A stretch of DNA of 64,000 bases, taken from the IMG/VR virus record IMGVR_UViG_3300023199_000204, positions 62,001 to 126,000 of that record; one strand, written 5' to 3'. The DNA comes from a virus. Shown here in pieces: positions 29,052 through 38,059 of the stretch. The position numbers and the translations under genes are program-made. Position 1 is the first letter of the stretch; every line of letters starts with the position of its first letter. The notes under the pieces were generated by a model, which saw only the letters and a program-made list of their open reading frames with translations, was not told the DNA's origin and did no database searches.

Positions 29052-29931
29052 GTTTACTTTTTCCATGATAGTATTTAATGGGGCTTATTTATTAAAAGAA
29101 AATTTAGAGAATATTTATCCTTATGCTAAAAAGATAGTGATTACAGAGGGTCCGGTAAGACATTATCAAAACAAAGGTTATACTCAATCAACTGACGGCA
29201 CTCTTGAAATTATAAAGAATTTTCCTGACCCAGACAATAAGATTGTATTGCTTTCAGGAACTTGGCTTGATAAGGATACGATGGTCAGGGTTCAGGAGAA
29301 ACATTATGAAACTGGTTATATTTGGTGTGTCGATTCTGACGAATTTTATAAAAAAGAAGACATAGAAAAGGTTTCAAGTTATTTGGATAAAAACCCTAAT
29401 TGTCATTCTATGTCATTTAGATTAATGTCTTTTTATGGAGGATTTGATCATTATATAACTGGATATGAACAAATTTTTGAAACTCAAAGAATAAAAAAGT
29501 TTATGAAAGGTAAAAGCCGATGGAAGACGCATCGCCCTCCAACAATGTTATATGGCAATAAAACTTGTAAAGAGCTGGGACATATTAATCACGACACCAC
29601 AACTAGTTGGGGTATATATATTTATCATTATTCTCACGTTTTCCCAAAATTGGTTAAAGCAAAGATGGATTATTATAAATCACGAGACAAAAATGGAATT
29701 ATTGGAGATTATTTTAACAAGTTATATGTTCCTTGGATGAGAGCAGTAAATCATATTGATAAATTAAAAGTTGAGGCGGCAACAAGAGGCGTTCAGGAAA
29801 ATGTTCCAGGAGTAAGAGGAGATGCTTATACCGCAGAGTTTAAAGGAGAGCATCCAGAAGTCATAAAAAAGTCTATGCCTGAATTAAAAAAGGTTATAGA
29901 GCAAGAATTAAAGGAGCTTGGTGTTAAATGA
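29044..29931 (+). CDS. GT2-like glycosyltransferase
   Basis: 295 residues with an AAGGAG ribosome site. The start FTFSMIVFNGAYLLKENLEN, then KKIVITEG, is the nucleotide-binding strand of GT-A enzymes. YIWCVDSDEFYKKEDIEKV near residue 100 supplies a DSD (DxD) motif. The C-terminal third is rich in H and W (HYSHVFPKLVKAKMDYYKSR). It belongs to the group of short GT2-like proteins common in surface polysaccharide clusters. The sugar is unknown. Confidence 0.7.
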   Translation: MPKFTFSMIVFNGAYLLKENLENIYPYAKKIVITEGPVRHYQNKGYTQSTDGTLEIIKNFPDPDNKIVLLSGTWLDKDTMVRVQEKHYETGYIWCVDSDEFYKKEDIEKVSSYLDKNPNCHSMSFRLMSFYGGFDHYITGYEQIFETQRIKKFMKGKSRWKTHRPPTMLYGNKTCKELGHINHDTTTSWGIYIYHYSHVFPKLVKAKMDYYKSRDKNGIIGDYFNKLYVPWMRAVNHIDKLKVEAATRGVQENVPGVRGDAYTAEFKGEHPEVIKKSMPELKKVIEQELKELGVK

Positions 29932-30845
29932 AAATATATACATACAAAGATAATGAAATAAATCAATTTCCTCCTTTTACTGAGCGTCCTTGGATGCCAA
30001 AAGGAGAAAATGTTATTGAGGTAGATAATCCCGCTGACGCTGATTATATTATTTGTCCAGCAGCTTTACATAGAATTAAATCAAAGGACCAGACATTAAG
30101 GGTGGATAAAAAACTAAAAGCAGGGGTTGAAACTTTAAAGTATTGGAAAGACTATGAAAGCAAACACGTTTTTTTTGATTGTTCGGATTTCACTGTATAT
30201 CTTGGAGGAACGTCAGCCACTCTAATTCGCTGTAATGTTAGAGATTTTATGTTAAAAGATCCCAATACAATTCCTTGGTTTTGGCCAGTTGATGATTTGA
30301 AAGATTATACTGCCGTTCCAGAAGGTGGATTTAAATATGATGCTGCTTTTCAAGGATGGCTTTCCACAGAGACTAGAAAGCAGGCAGGGAACTCTTGTAA
30401 GGCTGTAATGGGAAATAGATTTCATCACAAAACCTTCAAAGACTTTTATGGTTTGATGAGCAATAAAGAAGAGCAGGAGAGAAGGAGAAAGAGTTTCCTT
30501 GAAACGCAAAGAGACTCAAAAATATTGCTTGCCCCTCAAAGCATTTCCGGCGTATTTCCTTATAGGTTTTTTGAGTCTATGTCTTCAGCCCGAATACCCG
30601 CTTTATTCTGTACGGGCTATCATTTGCCTTTTGAGGATAAAATTGATTGGGATAAATGTACTTTAAGATTTGATGCGGAACAAGCACCACAAGCAGGCAA
30701 ACTTATTCAGGATTTCTTAGATAAGACATCAATAGAAGAAATTATAGAACGTGGAAAATATGGTAGACAAATGTGGGACAAATGGCTTAACCGCGATAAG
30801 CAGCCTGAATTAGTTGCTTACGCATTAAAGGAAAGATTAAAGTAA
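29928..30845 (+). CDS. Exostosin-like (GT47-type) glycosyltransferase
   Basis: 305 residues. The C-terminal half contains ILLAPQSISGVFPYRFFESM followed by SARIPALFCTGYHLPFEDKI and DWDKCTLRF. This is the exostosin layout: a shared R/E contact region, a 'cIPv' strand, then 'lPf...idw'. The N-terminal half (ADADYIICPAALHR) suits the acceptor domain. It is followed without a gap by a zinc-ribbon endonuclease. The GT47 relation is by motif only; substrates are unknown. Confidence 0.65.
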   Translation: MKIYTYKDNEINQFPPFTERPWMPKGENVIEVDNPADADYIICPAALHRIKSKDQTLRVDKKLKAGVETLKYWKDYESKHVFFDCSDFTVYLGGTSATLIRCNVRDFMLKDPNTIPWFWPVDDLKDYTAVPEGGFKYDAAFQGWLSTETRKQAGNSCKAVMGNRFHHKTFKDFYGLMSNKEEQERRRKSFLETQRDSKILLAPQSISGVFPYRFFESMSSARIPALFCTGYHLPFEDKIDWDKCTLRFDAEQAPQAGKLIQDFLDKTSIEEIIERGKYGRQMWDKWLNRDKQPELVAYALKERLK

Positions 30846-30847
30846 AT

Positions 30848-32182
30848 ATGAAATTATTAGATCACAGCCCTCATTTAATTAAAGAATGGAATTTTAAAAA
30901 AAATATTAACATTAATATTGAAAATATATCTTATGGAAGTGGTAAAAAAGTTTGGTGGAAATGTAAATATGAGCACGAATGGCTTGCTGTTATAGGTCAT
31001 AGGACCTCTAGAAAGCAAGGTTGCCCTTACTGCTCTAATAAAAAAGTGTGTAAAGGCAACTGTTTGGAAACAAAATTTCCAGAAATAGCAGTAGAGTGGA
31101 ACAGTAAAAATAATTTTGGACCAAGTGATATAGTTTTTGGTAGTACAAAAAAAGTATGGTGGAAATGTAAAAAAGGGCATGAATGGAAAGCCATAATATG
31201 TAGTAGGGTTAAAGGGAATGGATGCCCATATTGCTCTGGATTAAAAACATGTAAAGCCAACTGTCTTGCTATTAAAAACCCCAAATTAGCAAAAGAATGG
31301 AACTATAGTAAAAATAAAAATTTAACTCCATATAAAATAGCCCCAAATAGTCATAAAAAAGTTTGGTGGAAGTGTGAAAATTCCCACGAATGGAAATATA
31401 TGGTAAAAGATAGGCACCGAGCAAAACATGGTTGCCCATATTGTTCTGGAAAAAAAGCAACTATTCAAACCTGCTTAGCTACATTGCGTCCAGATTTATT
31501 AGAAGAGTGGGATTATAATGAAAATACATTATCTCCATACGAAATTACTCTTGGTAGTGATAAAAAAGTTTGGTGGAAATGTAAAAAAAATCATAAATGG
31601 GCCGCCACGGTGAGTAATAAAGTTAATGGAAGCGGATGCCCATATTGTTCTGGGGCAAAAGTGTGTATAGATAATTGTTTGGCTACTAAAAACCCTACAC
31701 TTTCAAAAGAATGGAATTATGATAAAAATACCTCAACTCCTTTTGATTTTACATTTTGTAGTGGAGAAAAAGTTTGGTGGAAATGTAGAAATTGTAGTTA
31801 TGAATGGAATGCTCAAATAAGCAACAGAACTAATGGCTCTTCTTGTCCCATTTGCTCAAAAGGAAATGTTTCAAAAATATCTCAAGTTTGGCTTGATAGT
31901 TTAATCATTCCTAAAAAATATAGGGAGAAAAGGATATGTATTTTAGATAAGTATTTTACTGTTGATGCCTATAATCCAAGGACAAAAACAATATACGAGT
32001 TTTATGGTGATTTTTGGCACGGGAATCCAAAAATATTTAGGCATAATGATATAAATCCCGTAACCAAAACAACTTATAAAGAACTATATAATAATACAAT
32101 TGAAAAAGAAAATATTTTTATAAAATTTGGTTATAAAGTAATTTCAATTTGGGAAAATGATTTTAAGGAGATGTCTAAGTGA
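30848..32182 (+). CDS. Zinc-ribbon repeat homing endonuclease (five repeats)
   Basis: 444 residues. Five repeats of about 68 residues each follow the plan 'P.L..EWN..KN...P..I..GS.KKVWWKC..GHEW.A.I..R....GCPYC', a treble-clef/zinc-ribbon unit used for DNA binding. The last 100 residues (KISQVWLDSLIIPKKYREKR, then TIYEFYGDFWHGNP, ending VISIWENDF) look like the Vsr/EDxHD-type nuclease of phage homing enzymes. Two relatives lie at 38056 (four repeats) and 56885 (two). It carries three CATG sites, unlike its neighbours, a sign of recent arrival. The next gene starts with GTG overlapping its stop. Confidence 0.8.
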   Translation: MKLLDHSPHLIKEWNFKKNININIENISYGSGKKVWWKCKYEHEWLAVIGHRTSRKQGCPYCSNKKVCKGNCLETKFPEIAVEWNSKNNFGPSDIVFGSTKKVWWKCKKGHEWKAIICSRVKGNGCPYCSGLKTCKANCLAIKNPKLAKEWNYSKNKNLTPYKIAPNSHKKVWWKCENSHEWKYMVKDRHRAKHGCPYCSGKKATIQTCLATLRPDLLEEWDYNENTLSPYEITLGSDKKVWWKCKKNHKWAATVSNKVNGSGCPYCSGAKVCIDNCLATKNPTLSKEWNYDKNTSTPFDFTFCSGEKVWWKCRNCSYEWNAQISNRTNGSSCPICSKGNVSKISQVWLDSLIIPKKYREKRICILDKYFTVDAYNPRTKTIYEFYGDFWHGNPKIFRHNDINPVTKTTYKELYNNTIEKENIFIKFGYKVISIWENDFKEMSK

Positions 32183-33279
32183 AAATACCTTTTTTAAATT
32201 TAAAACCAGAGTCAGAAAGATTGAAGGATATGGGTTTAATGAAAGATATAGAAGAAATAATAGACTCTAATAGATTTTTATTTGGTCCAAAACTTGATCA
32301 ATTAGAAGATAAGTTAGGACATTATTTTCAAGCAAACGTCGCAGTAGTTGGAAGTGGAACTGACGCTATAGTTTTATCTTTAATGTCCCTTGGCATAAAC
32401 CGAGGAGACAGGGTTGGTTTGCCAGCTTTTAGTGCCATTCCTACGGCAACAGCAATTAAAATGGTTGGAGCAGAGCCAGTATATTTTGACGTTGATGCTG
32501 ACACTGGAGTTGTGGGAGATGCTGTTTATAAAAAAATAAAAGACTGCTATCTCAATGCTTTTATTCCAGTTCATCTTTTTGGAAAAACTGTTAATATTGA
32601 GGTAATAAATTTACTTAAAAAGTGTGGAATTCCAGTTGTTGAAGATTGTGCTCAAAGCTTTGGGTCTAAAATTATGACTTCTAATAATCAATTAATACAT
32701 ACTGGTTTGGCGGGAGACATAGGTGCTTTTAGTTTCTATATTACTAAAAACTTGGGTACATTTGGAGATGGGGGTCTTGTAGTATCTAAAAACAAAAGTT
32801 TAATAGAAGAAATAAAAGAATTGCGATTTTATGGACAAAAATCTAAATATGTTATGGGAAACTTGTGCGGCATAAATAGCAGGTTAGATGAAATACAGTG
32901 TAGTATAGTATTAAAAAAACTACAATATTTTCCTGAACAAATTACTTTAAGAAAAAACTTGAGACAACTTTATGTTTCGAAATTTAAAAATTACGGCTCA
33001 ACTTGCTATCTGAAATGGGATAGGGGTGATGCTCCCCACTTATTTCCAATAAAAATTACTCGTAGGAAAGATTTTATAAAAACATTAAAATATTATGGAA
33101 TTGAAACTGCTATACATTATCCTTTTACTCTTCCAGAAGTAATAGATAAAAATTTTAGAGACTTCCCTAATGCTCAATTTTTTAGAGATCATATTGTTTC
33201 TCTTCCATTTCATCCATATTTATCTAACGAGGAAGTTGAGTATATTGTTGAAAAGGCTGTTAATTTAGGAGCACGGTAA
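32179..33279 (+). CDS. DegT/DnrJ/EryC1-type sugar aminotransferase
   Basis: 366 residues starting at GTG, overlapping the upstream stop as GTGA, with an AAGGAG site. It shows the PLP-enzyme family pattern: NRFLFGPKLDQLEDKLGHYF, VGSGTDAIVLSLMSLGI, VVEDCAQSFGS near 157, and FYITKNLGTFGDGG near 190, whose lysine should bind PLP. RLDEIQCSIVLKKL follows. Such enzymes transaminate keto-sugars from the RmlB-type dehydratase encoded next door, making dTDP-amino-deoxysugars. Length and motifs look intact. Confidence 0.9.
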   Translation: MKIPFLNLKPESERLKDMGLMKDIEEIIDSNRFLFGPKLDQLEDKLGHYFQANVAVVGSGTDAIVLSLMSLGINRGDRVGLPAFSAIPTATAIKMVGAEPVYFDVDADTGVVGDAVYKKIKDCYLNAFIPVHLFGKTVNIEVINLLKKCGIPVVEDCAQSFGSKIMTSNNQLIHTGLAGDIGAFSFYITKNLGTFGDGGLVVSKNKSLIEEIKELRFYGQKSKYVMGNLCGINSRLDEIQCSIVLKKLQYFPEQITLRKNLRQLYVSKFKNYGSTCYLKWDRGDAPHLFPIKITRRKDFIKTLKYYGIETAIHYPFTLPEVIDKNFRDFPNAQFFRDHIVSLPFHPYLSNEEVEYIVEKAVNLGAR

Positions 33280-33281
33280 TA

Positions 33282-34223
33282 ATGAAAATATTAGTGACGG
33301 GACACTGCGGATTTATAGGACAAAATTTTGTTAGATTGTTTAAAGACAAATATGAAATAATTGGCTTTGATAAACTAGGGTATGCTTCAGATCCAAACGC
33401 ATTTGATTTATGCGAAGGGATGGTTGGTGATTTAGCGAAAGCAGATTGTGTTGATGATTTCTTTAAAAAATATGGACCGTTTTCATATATTTATCATTTT
33501 GCTGCCGAGTCGCACGTTGATAATTCAATTAACTCGCCTGAACCTTTTATTCAAAGTAATATAATTGGAACATTTAATTTATTAGAGGCGGTAAGAAAAT
33601 ATAACAAAGATGCTACTGTTGTTATTATTGGAACAGATGAAGAGTATGGAAGTTTAAACTATACCGAACCTCCCTTTACAACAGTTTCGCCTTTATTTCC
33701 AAGCTCTCCATATTCCGCAAGCAAAGCTTCTGCATCTTTATTAGGAAAATCTTACAATACAACATACGGTTTATGGGTAGTCTTTACAAAATCTGTAAAT
33801 AATTACGGACCGTATCAGTATTATGAAAAACTTATTCCTGTAGTAATTAACTGTGCTCTTAACGATAAACCAATTCCTGTTTATGGAAACGGTAAAAATG
33901 TTAGAGAGTGGATATTCGTTGAAGATAATTGCAAAGGAATATTAGAAGCAGGAACCAAAAGTATGCCTGGAATGATTAGTTTTATAGGTACTGGTAATGA
34001 ATTTTCTAATATAGATTTAATTAAGATGATTTTAAAATTAATGAATAAGCCAGAATCATTAATCTCATTTATTGAGGATAGAAAAGGGCACGACAAAAGA
34101 TATGCTCTTGATTCAAAACATTATCCTACTCCTTGGGAGCCTAAAATAGATATATATACAGGTCTTGAAAAAACCATTGAATGGTATATGAATAATAAAA
34201 ACTATTGGAGAACTAATGACTAA
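33282..34223 (+). CDS. rmlB: dTDP-glucose 4,6-dehydratase-like (RmlB family)
   Basis: 313 residues. The Rossmann motif GHCGFIGQN is at residues 7-15. FAAESHVDNSINSPEPFIQS matches the RmlB signature, followed by IGTDEEYGSL and the active-site PYSASKAS (Tyr about 144, Lys about 148). NNYGPYQYYEKLIPVVI and REWIFVEDNCKGI are further RmlB landmarks. It should turn an NDP-glucose into the 4-keto-6-deoxy sugar. RmlA and an aminotransferase flank it. The catalytic Asp-Glu pair is present as TDEE. Confidence 0.85.
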   Translation: MKILVTGHCGFIGQNFVRLFKDKYEIIGFDKLGYASDPNAFDLCEGMVGDLAKADCVDDFFKKYGPFSYIYHFAAESHVDNSINSPEPFIQSNIIGTFNLLEAVRKYNKDATVVIIGTDEEYGSLNYTEPPFTTVSPLFPSSPYSASKASASLLGKSYNTTYGLWVVFTKSVNNYGPYQYYEKLIPVVINCALNDKPIPVYGNGKNVREWIFVEDNCKGILEAGTKSMPGMISFIGTGNEFSNIDLIKMILKLMNKPESLISFIEDRKGHDKRYALDSKHYPTPWEPKIDIYTGLEKTIEWYMNNKNYWRTND

Positions 34224-34818
34224 ACCAACAGATATGTGGGAAGGATTTTTAGAAGAAATTAGAAAAAATCTTCAAGAGGGTAAGATAAATACTTGGGCAA
34301 ATTGGGGAGTGGTAAGGAATACTATGGCGACTGATACAAAGGTTCTTGTAAAATATGCCGAGGCATTTGAGAAAAACATCAAGCCTTTAAAAGATTTTGA
34401 TTGTATCTTTGAATTCGGTGCTGGAAGCGGACAATTTTGTAAGCTTATTTATCAAAGAGGTTTTAAAGGACATTATACTATATTTGACTTTCCTGAATTA
34501 AATGAGATTTAAAAATATGTATTATCTCATTTAAATACTGTAAGATTTATTTCAGATCGAAAGGATGTAAAAGATCCTAAAAAAGAAAATAATTTATTTA
34601 TAACTATGAGTGCTTTGGAAGAAGCTCCAAAAGAAATTATTGAATTCTTTTTAACCCACGGGAAAAAGTTTAATCACTTTCTATTAAAATTTAGTGGTGG
34701 TAAAGGAGAATTTGAGAAGTTTATGAATTCTATTGAAGGAAAATGGGTTTATGAAGATGACTATGACAGAAAAGGAGTCTATGTGGCTTATGGAAGGAGA
34801 GTGAAATGCGTGGAATAA
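34216..34818 (+). pseudogene. Sugar O-methyltransferase-like gene interrupted by an in-frame TAA
   Basis: One continuous frame of about 200 codons is broken only by TAA at 34510-34512. The first part (TDMWEGFLEEIRKNLQEGKI, then FEFGAGSGQFCKL near residue 75) is a class I methyltransferase N-terminus. The frame continues past the stop as KYVLSHLNTVRFIS, then NLFITMSALEEAPKEI and FSGGKGEFEKFMNSIEGKW, with no other defect. A CAA-to-TAA or GAA-to-TAA change is the simplest cause. Similar proteins occur in polysaccharide clusters as putative sugar O-methyltransferases. Neighbouring genes still overlap both ends. Confidence 0.75.
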
Positions 34819-35546
34819 TCTTAGCAGGAGGTACAGGCTCAAGACTTGGTCCCCTTTCCAAAGTAACAAATAAGCACTTACTTCCTGTTGGACCGGCCCC
34901 AATGATTTATTATCCTATATCTCAGATGCTTTTAAATGACATTGAGGACATTTGTATTGTTTCTGGACTAAGTCATCTTGGCTCTGTTGTTGAGCTTCTT
35001 GGCAGCGGAAGTAGATTTGGGTGTAGATTTACATATAAACTTCAAGACGAGCCAGGTGGAATATGTGAAGCATTAGCGTTATGTAGGGATTTTTCTAGAA
35101 CTGATTATATTGCTGTAATTCTTGGTGATAATATATTTGGCGATGTAATAGATTTAAATTATAAAGGCGAAGCAAGATTATTTTTAAAACAAGTTGAACA
35201 TCCCGAAAGGTTTGGAATTGCTGATGTTGATCATATGAAAAGATTGGTAGATATTAAGGAAAAACCAAGTGATCCGAAAAGTAATTTGGCTGTGATTGGA
35301 GCCTATTGCTATGGTCCAGTTATATGGCAACATATTGAATCTCTTACAAGATCTGAAAGAGGCGAGCTTGAAATTACTGATTTAAATAAAAAATTAATTG
35401 ATAATTACTATGTAGATTTAAAAGAACTTGATTTTTATTGGCACGATGCGGGAGAAATAAAATCATATAAAGAAGTTAATTATGAGATATGGGACAATAT
35501 GTCTAAAGAAGTGAAAGATAAAATAGACTGGATGATTAAAAGATGA
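34806..35546 (+). CDS. rmlA: Glucose-1-phosphate thymidylyltransferase (RmlA-like)
   Basis: 246 residues, with GGAAGGAG upstream. The signature IILAGGTGSRLGPLSKVTNK with HLLPVGPAPMIYYPI opens the protein, and YKLQDEPGGICEALALCRDF and ILGDNIFGD follow, all RmlA hallmarks. The usual C-terminal allosteric/dimer segment is shortened compared with about 290 residues for RmlA. It ends at DFYWHDAGEIKSYKEVN. It supplies dTDP-glucose for the RmlB-like enzyme and aminotransferase encoded just upstream. Confidence 0.9.
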   Translation: MRGIILAGGTGSRLGPLSKVTNKHLLPVGPAPMIYYPISQMLLNDIEDICIVSGLSHLGSVVELLGSGSRFGCRFTYKLQDEPGGICEALALCRDFSRTDYIAVILGDNIFGDVIDLNYKGEARLFLKQVEHPERFGIADVDHMKRLVDIKEKPSDPKSNLAVIGAYCYGPVIWQHIESLTRSERGELEITDLNKKLIDNYYVDLKELDFYWHDAGEIKSYKEVNYEIWDNMSKEVKDKIDWMIKR

Positions 35547-36214
35547 ATAACAAAACAGCTATAGTAGTAATCTCTTGCCAAAAATTCAATCAAGCCTGGG
35601 CTCCGTTTTTCATTTTAATGAAAAAATATTGGAATGATTGCCCATTCAAATCATATCTGGTTACAGATTATGGAAACTATAAAGAAACCAATACAATTTG
35701 TTTAAATGAAGATTTAGGATTTTCATCCAATCTTAAAAAAGCATTGGAGATGATAAAAGAAGATTATGTGATCTATTTCCAAGAAGATTATTTCATTTAT
35801 TCAAAAGTTGATACAACAAGAATTGAAAACTATATTGAACATATGAAGGAACATAATATTGCTTGTTTGAGGCTTGCTCCGTGTCCTGGACCAACTGCCC
35901 CTTGGAGGCACGAAAAATCACTTGGAGTTTTAGAACCTGGGGAGCCATATAGAATTTCTACTCAAACAGCAATATGGAGAAAAGATTTTCTTATATCTTT
36001 GCTTCACGACGGTGAAACTGGAAGAGATTTTGAAATTAAGGGCAGTCAAAGAGTTAATGGTATGAAAGAAACTCTTTTGAGTGTATGGAGAGATGAAACT
36101 CCTATTCCTTATATAATTACGGGAATTGTTAGGGGAAAGTGGCTTGATGAAAGTATAGAGTTATTAGAAAGAGAAGGCATTCCTACTGAACATATAAATA
36201 AGGTGATAGAATGA
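35543..36214 (+). CDS. Putative GT-A type glycosyltransferase
   Basis: 223 residues. The start KTAIVVISCQKFNQAWAPFF, then YLVTDYGNYK and VIYFQEDYFIYSKVD, suggests a Rossmann-like GT-A core with QED replacing DxD. RLAPCPGPTAPWRHEKSLGV, ISTQTAIWRKDFL and ETLLSVWRDETP follow. It resembles short uncharacterised glycosyltransferases from surface-glycan loci but I cannot name its family. It is translationally coupled on both sides. Confidence 0.55.
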   Translation: MNNKTAIVVISCQKFNQAWAPFFILMKKYWNDCPFKSYLVTDYGNYKETNTICLNEDLGFSSNLKKALEMIKEDYVIYFQEDYFIYSKVDTTRIENYIEHMKEHNIACLRLAPCPGPTAPWRHEKSLGVLEPGEPYRISTQTAIWRKDFLISLLHDGETGRDFEIKGSQRVNGMKETLLSVWRDETPIPYIITGIVRGKWLDESIELLEREGIPTEHINKVIE

Positions 36215-37569
36215 TTAAATTAATAATATTCGATTTAGACGGAGTTCTTGTTGATGCTAGACCTCTCCACGAAAAAGCATTAAATATGGCTCTTTCCAAA
36301 GTTGATCCAAAATTTGTAATAGAAAAAGAAGAACATTTATCTACATACGATGGACTGCCCACAAGAGAAAAACTTAAAACTTTAAGTAAATTAAAAGGGC
36401 TTTCTGTTGAATTACATAATCAGGTGTGGAGAGATAAACAGTCAGCTACATTAGAGATTATAAAAACTATGACACCTGATGAAAAAATGATTTCTATTCT
36501 TTCAGAATTAAGAAAAAATTATACAGTTGTTGTTGCTTCAAATTCTATTAGAGAGACGTTAAAAATGATGCTTGTAAGAAAAGGCTTAATAGAACATATT
36601 GATTATTATTACAGTAATCAAGATGTAATAATGCCTAAACCAAATAGTGAAATGTATTTAAGGTGTATGTTAAAAGCGAATGTTAATCCAAAAGAAACTT
36701 TAATAGTTGAAGATTCACATATAGGAAGGCAAGCAGCAATTAACTCTGGTGCTCATTTATGTGCGGTGAGAGATCCAGATGATTTAACATTGGAGAAAAT
36801 CAAATCTCATCTTGATGGTGTTAATGAGGTTAAAAGACCTAAATGGCAGGGTGGTAAAATGAATGTATTAATTCCTATGGCTGGAGCGGGCAGTCGCTTT
36901 CAACAAGCAGGCTACACATTTCCCAAACCTTTAATTGAGGTGGAAGGAAAGCCTATGATACAATTAGTTATTGAAAATCTTAATATAGAAGGAAGGCATA
37001 TATTTGTTGTTCAAAAGGAACATTATGAGAAATTTAACTTAAAATATATGTTAAACTTAATTGCTCCTAATTGTGAAATTGTTCAAGTAGATGGGATAAC
37101 TGAAGGAGCTTGTTGTACGACGCTTTTGGCGAAGGAATTTATTAATAATGATGAGCCTTTATTAATCGCGAACAGCGACCAGTTTATTGAGTGGGATAGC
37201 AATGAGTTTATGTATTCTATGATTGGCGATACAGTAGATGGTGGCATCTTAACATTTAAAAATACACATAGTAAATGGAGTTATGCTAAACTAGGAGAGG
37301 ATGGATTTGTATGTGAAGTGGCGGAAAAAAAACCTATAAGTAGGAATGCGACCTGTGGCGTTTATTTTTATAATAAAGGTAGTGATTATGTTAAATACGC
37401 GGAACAGATGATTGAGGCAAATGATAGAGTAAATAATGAATTTTATGTTGCTCCTGTTTTTGAATATTTTATAAAAGATAATAAAAAAATCAAACTATAT
37501 GAGATTAAAAAGATGTGGGGTTTAGGAACTCCTGAAGATTTAGAGACCTACTTAAGGAGAAATAAATGA
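36211..37569 (+). CDS. HAD phosphatase fused to a sugar nucleotidyltransferase
   Basis: 452 residues. Residues 1-200 are a HAD phosphatase of the beta-phosphoglucomutase type: IIFDLDGVLVDA gives the catalytic Asp pair, with VVASNSIRE, PKPNSEMYLRCM and LIVEDSHIGRQAA as motifs II-IV. From residue about 217, MNVLIPMAGAGSRFQQAGYT and FPKPLIEVEGKPMIQL start a nucleotidyltransferase, with LIANSDQFIEW as the metal site. The fusion could dephosphorylate and activate a sugar in one protein. The sugar is unknown; a GmhA-like isomerase lies at 47760. Confidence 0.85.
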   Translation: MIKLIIFDLDGVLVDARPLHEKALNMALSKVDPKFVIEKEEHLSTYDGLPTREKLKTLSKLKGLSVELHNQVWRDKQSATLEIIKTMTPDEKMISILSELRKNYTVVVASNSIRETLKMMLVRKGLIEHIDYYYSNQDVIMPKPNSEMYLRCMLKANVNPKETLIVEDSHIGRQAAINSGAHLCAVRDPDDLTLEKIKSHLDGVNEVKRPKWQGGKMNVLIPMAGAGSRFQQAGYTFPKPLIEVEGKPMIQLVIENLNIEGRHIFVVQKEHYEKFNLKYMLNLIAPNCEIVQVDGITEGACCTTLLAKEFINNDEPLLIANSDQFIEWDSNEFMYSMIGDTVDGGILTFKNTHSKWSYAKLGEDGFVCEVAEKKPISRNATCGVYFYNKGSDYVKYAEQMIEANDRVNNEFYVAPVFEYFIKDNKKIKLYEIKKMWGLGTPEDLETYLRRNK

Positions 37570-37949
37570 AAAATAAAATAGATGAAATGGAAAAGATTGT
37601 CGGTTTTTTAAAGTTAGATTTAAAGAACGGCAAAATAAATATAGTTTCGGATCCATATTTTGAAACGGAAGATTTTAAATCTTTTAAATCTTTTAATCTT
37701 AGTGAAAATAATATTGAATTTTCCAGAATTATTGGTAATGGTTATAAATTAAATTCTTACCCTATACCTTTATTAATGATTGTGAATAATAAAATTATTG
37801 GAACTGTTATTTGTAGTCGTTCTACGTGGAGGTGGCTTTTTTACTTAGATAATATTAAATTAAAACCAAATATTAAGCCTACCCCAGATATATATTCTAC
37901 ATTAGATAAATTTTTTAATTTACCAATAAAAGATATTATTAACATTTAA
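37566..37949 (+). CDS. Unknown small protein in the glycan region
   Basis: 127 residues, overlapping the stop of the HAD fusion. No recognised domain; hydrophobic strands (YPIPLLMIVNNKIIGTVIC, then RWLFYLDNIKL) suggest a small alpha/beta fold. An imperfect FKSFKSF repeat stems from a short DNA repeat at about 37674. A short gap with GAGGG follows it before the displaced glycosyltransferase start. Function not predicted. Confidence 0.5.
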   Translation: MKNKIDEMEKIVGFLKLDLKNGKINIVSDPYFETEDFKSFKSFNLSENNIEFSRIIGNGYKLNSYPIPLLMIVNNKIIGTVICSRSTWRWLFYLDNIKLKPNIKPTPDIYSTLDKFFNLPIKDIINI

Positions 37950-37966
37950 TTAGAGGGATAAATAAA

Positions 37967-38059
37967 ATGAATTTTACATTTGGAATTATAACTGGCGGAA
38001 ATGCTGAGGACAAAATAAAGGAAATAATAAAATCTATATATGAGGAAGTTGTTAGATGA
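37967..38059 (+). pseudogene. Displaced 5' end of a glycosyltransferase gene
   Basis: A 30-codon reading frame begins MNFTFGIITGGNAED and ends at a TGA that overlaps the start of the zinc-ribbon endonuclease. It is closely related to the start of the intact gene at 39178 (MNFTFGVITAGNKTY) at both protein and DNA level. It has a GAGGGATAA ribosome site of its own. It looks like the original 5' end left behind when the endonuclease inserted. Confidence 0.75.

Noticed and set aside
30848-32182. Zinc-ribbon protein as a chromosomal replication or transcription factor
   Set aside because: The repeated KVWWKC units alone could suggest this, but the conserved C-terminal nuclease-like domain, three copies and insertion scars favour a homing endonuclease.
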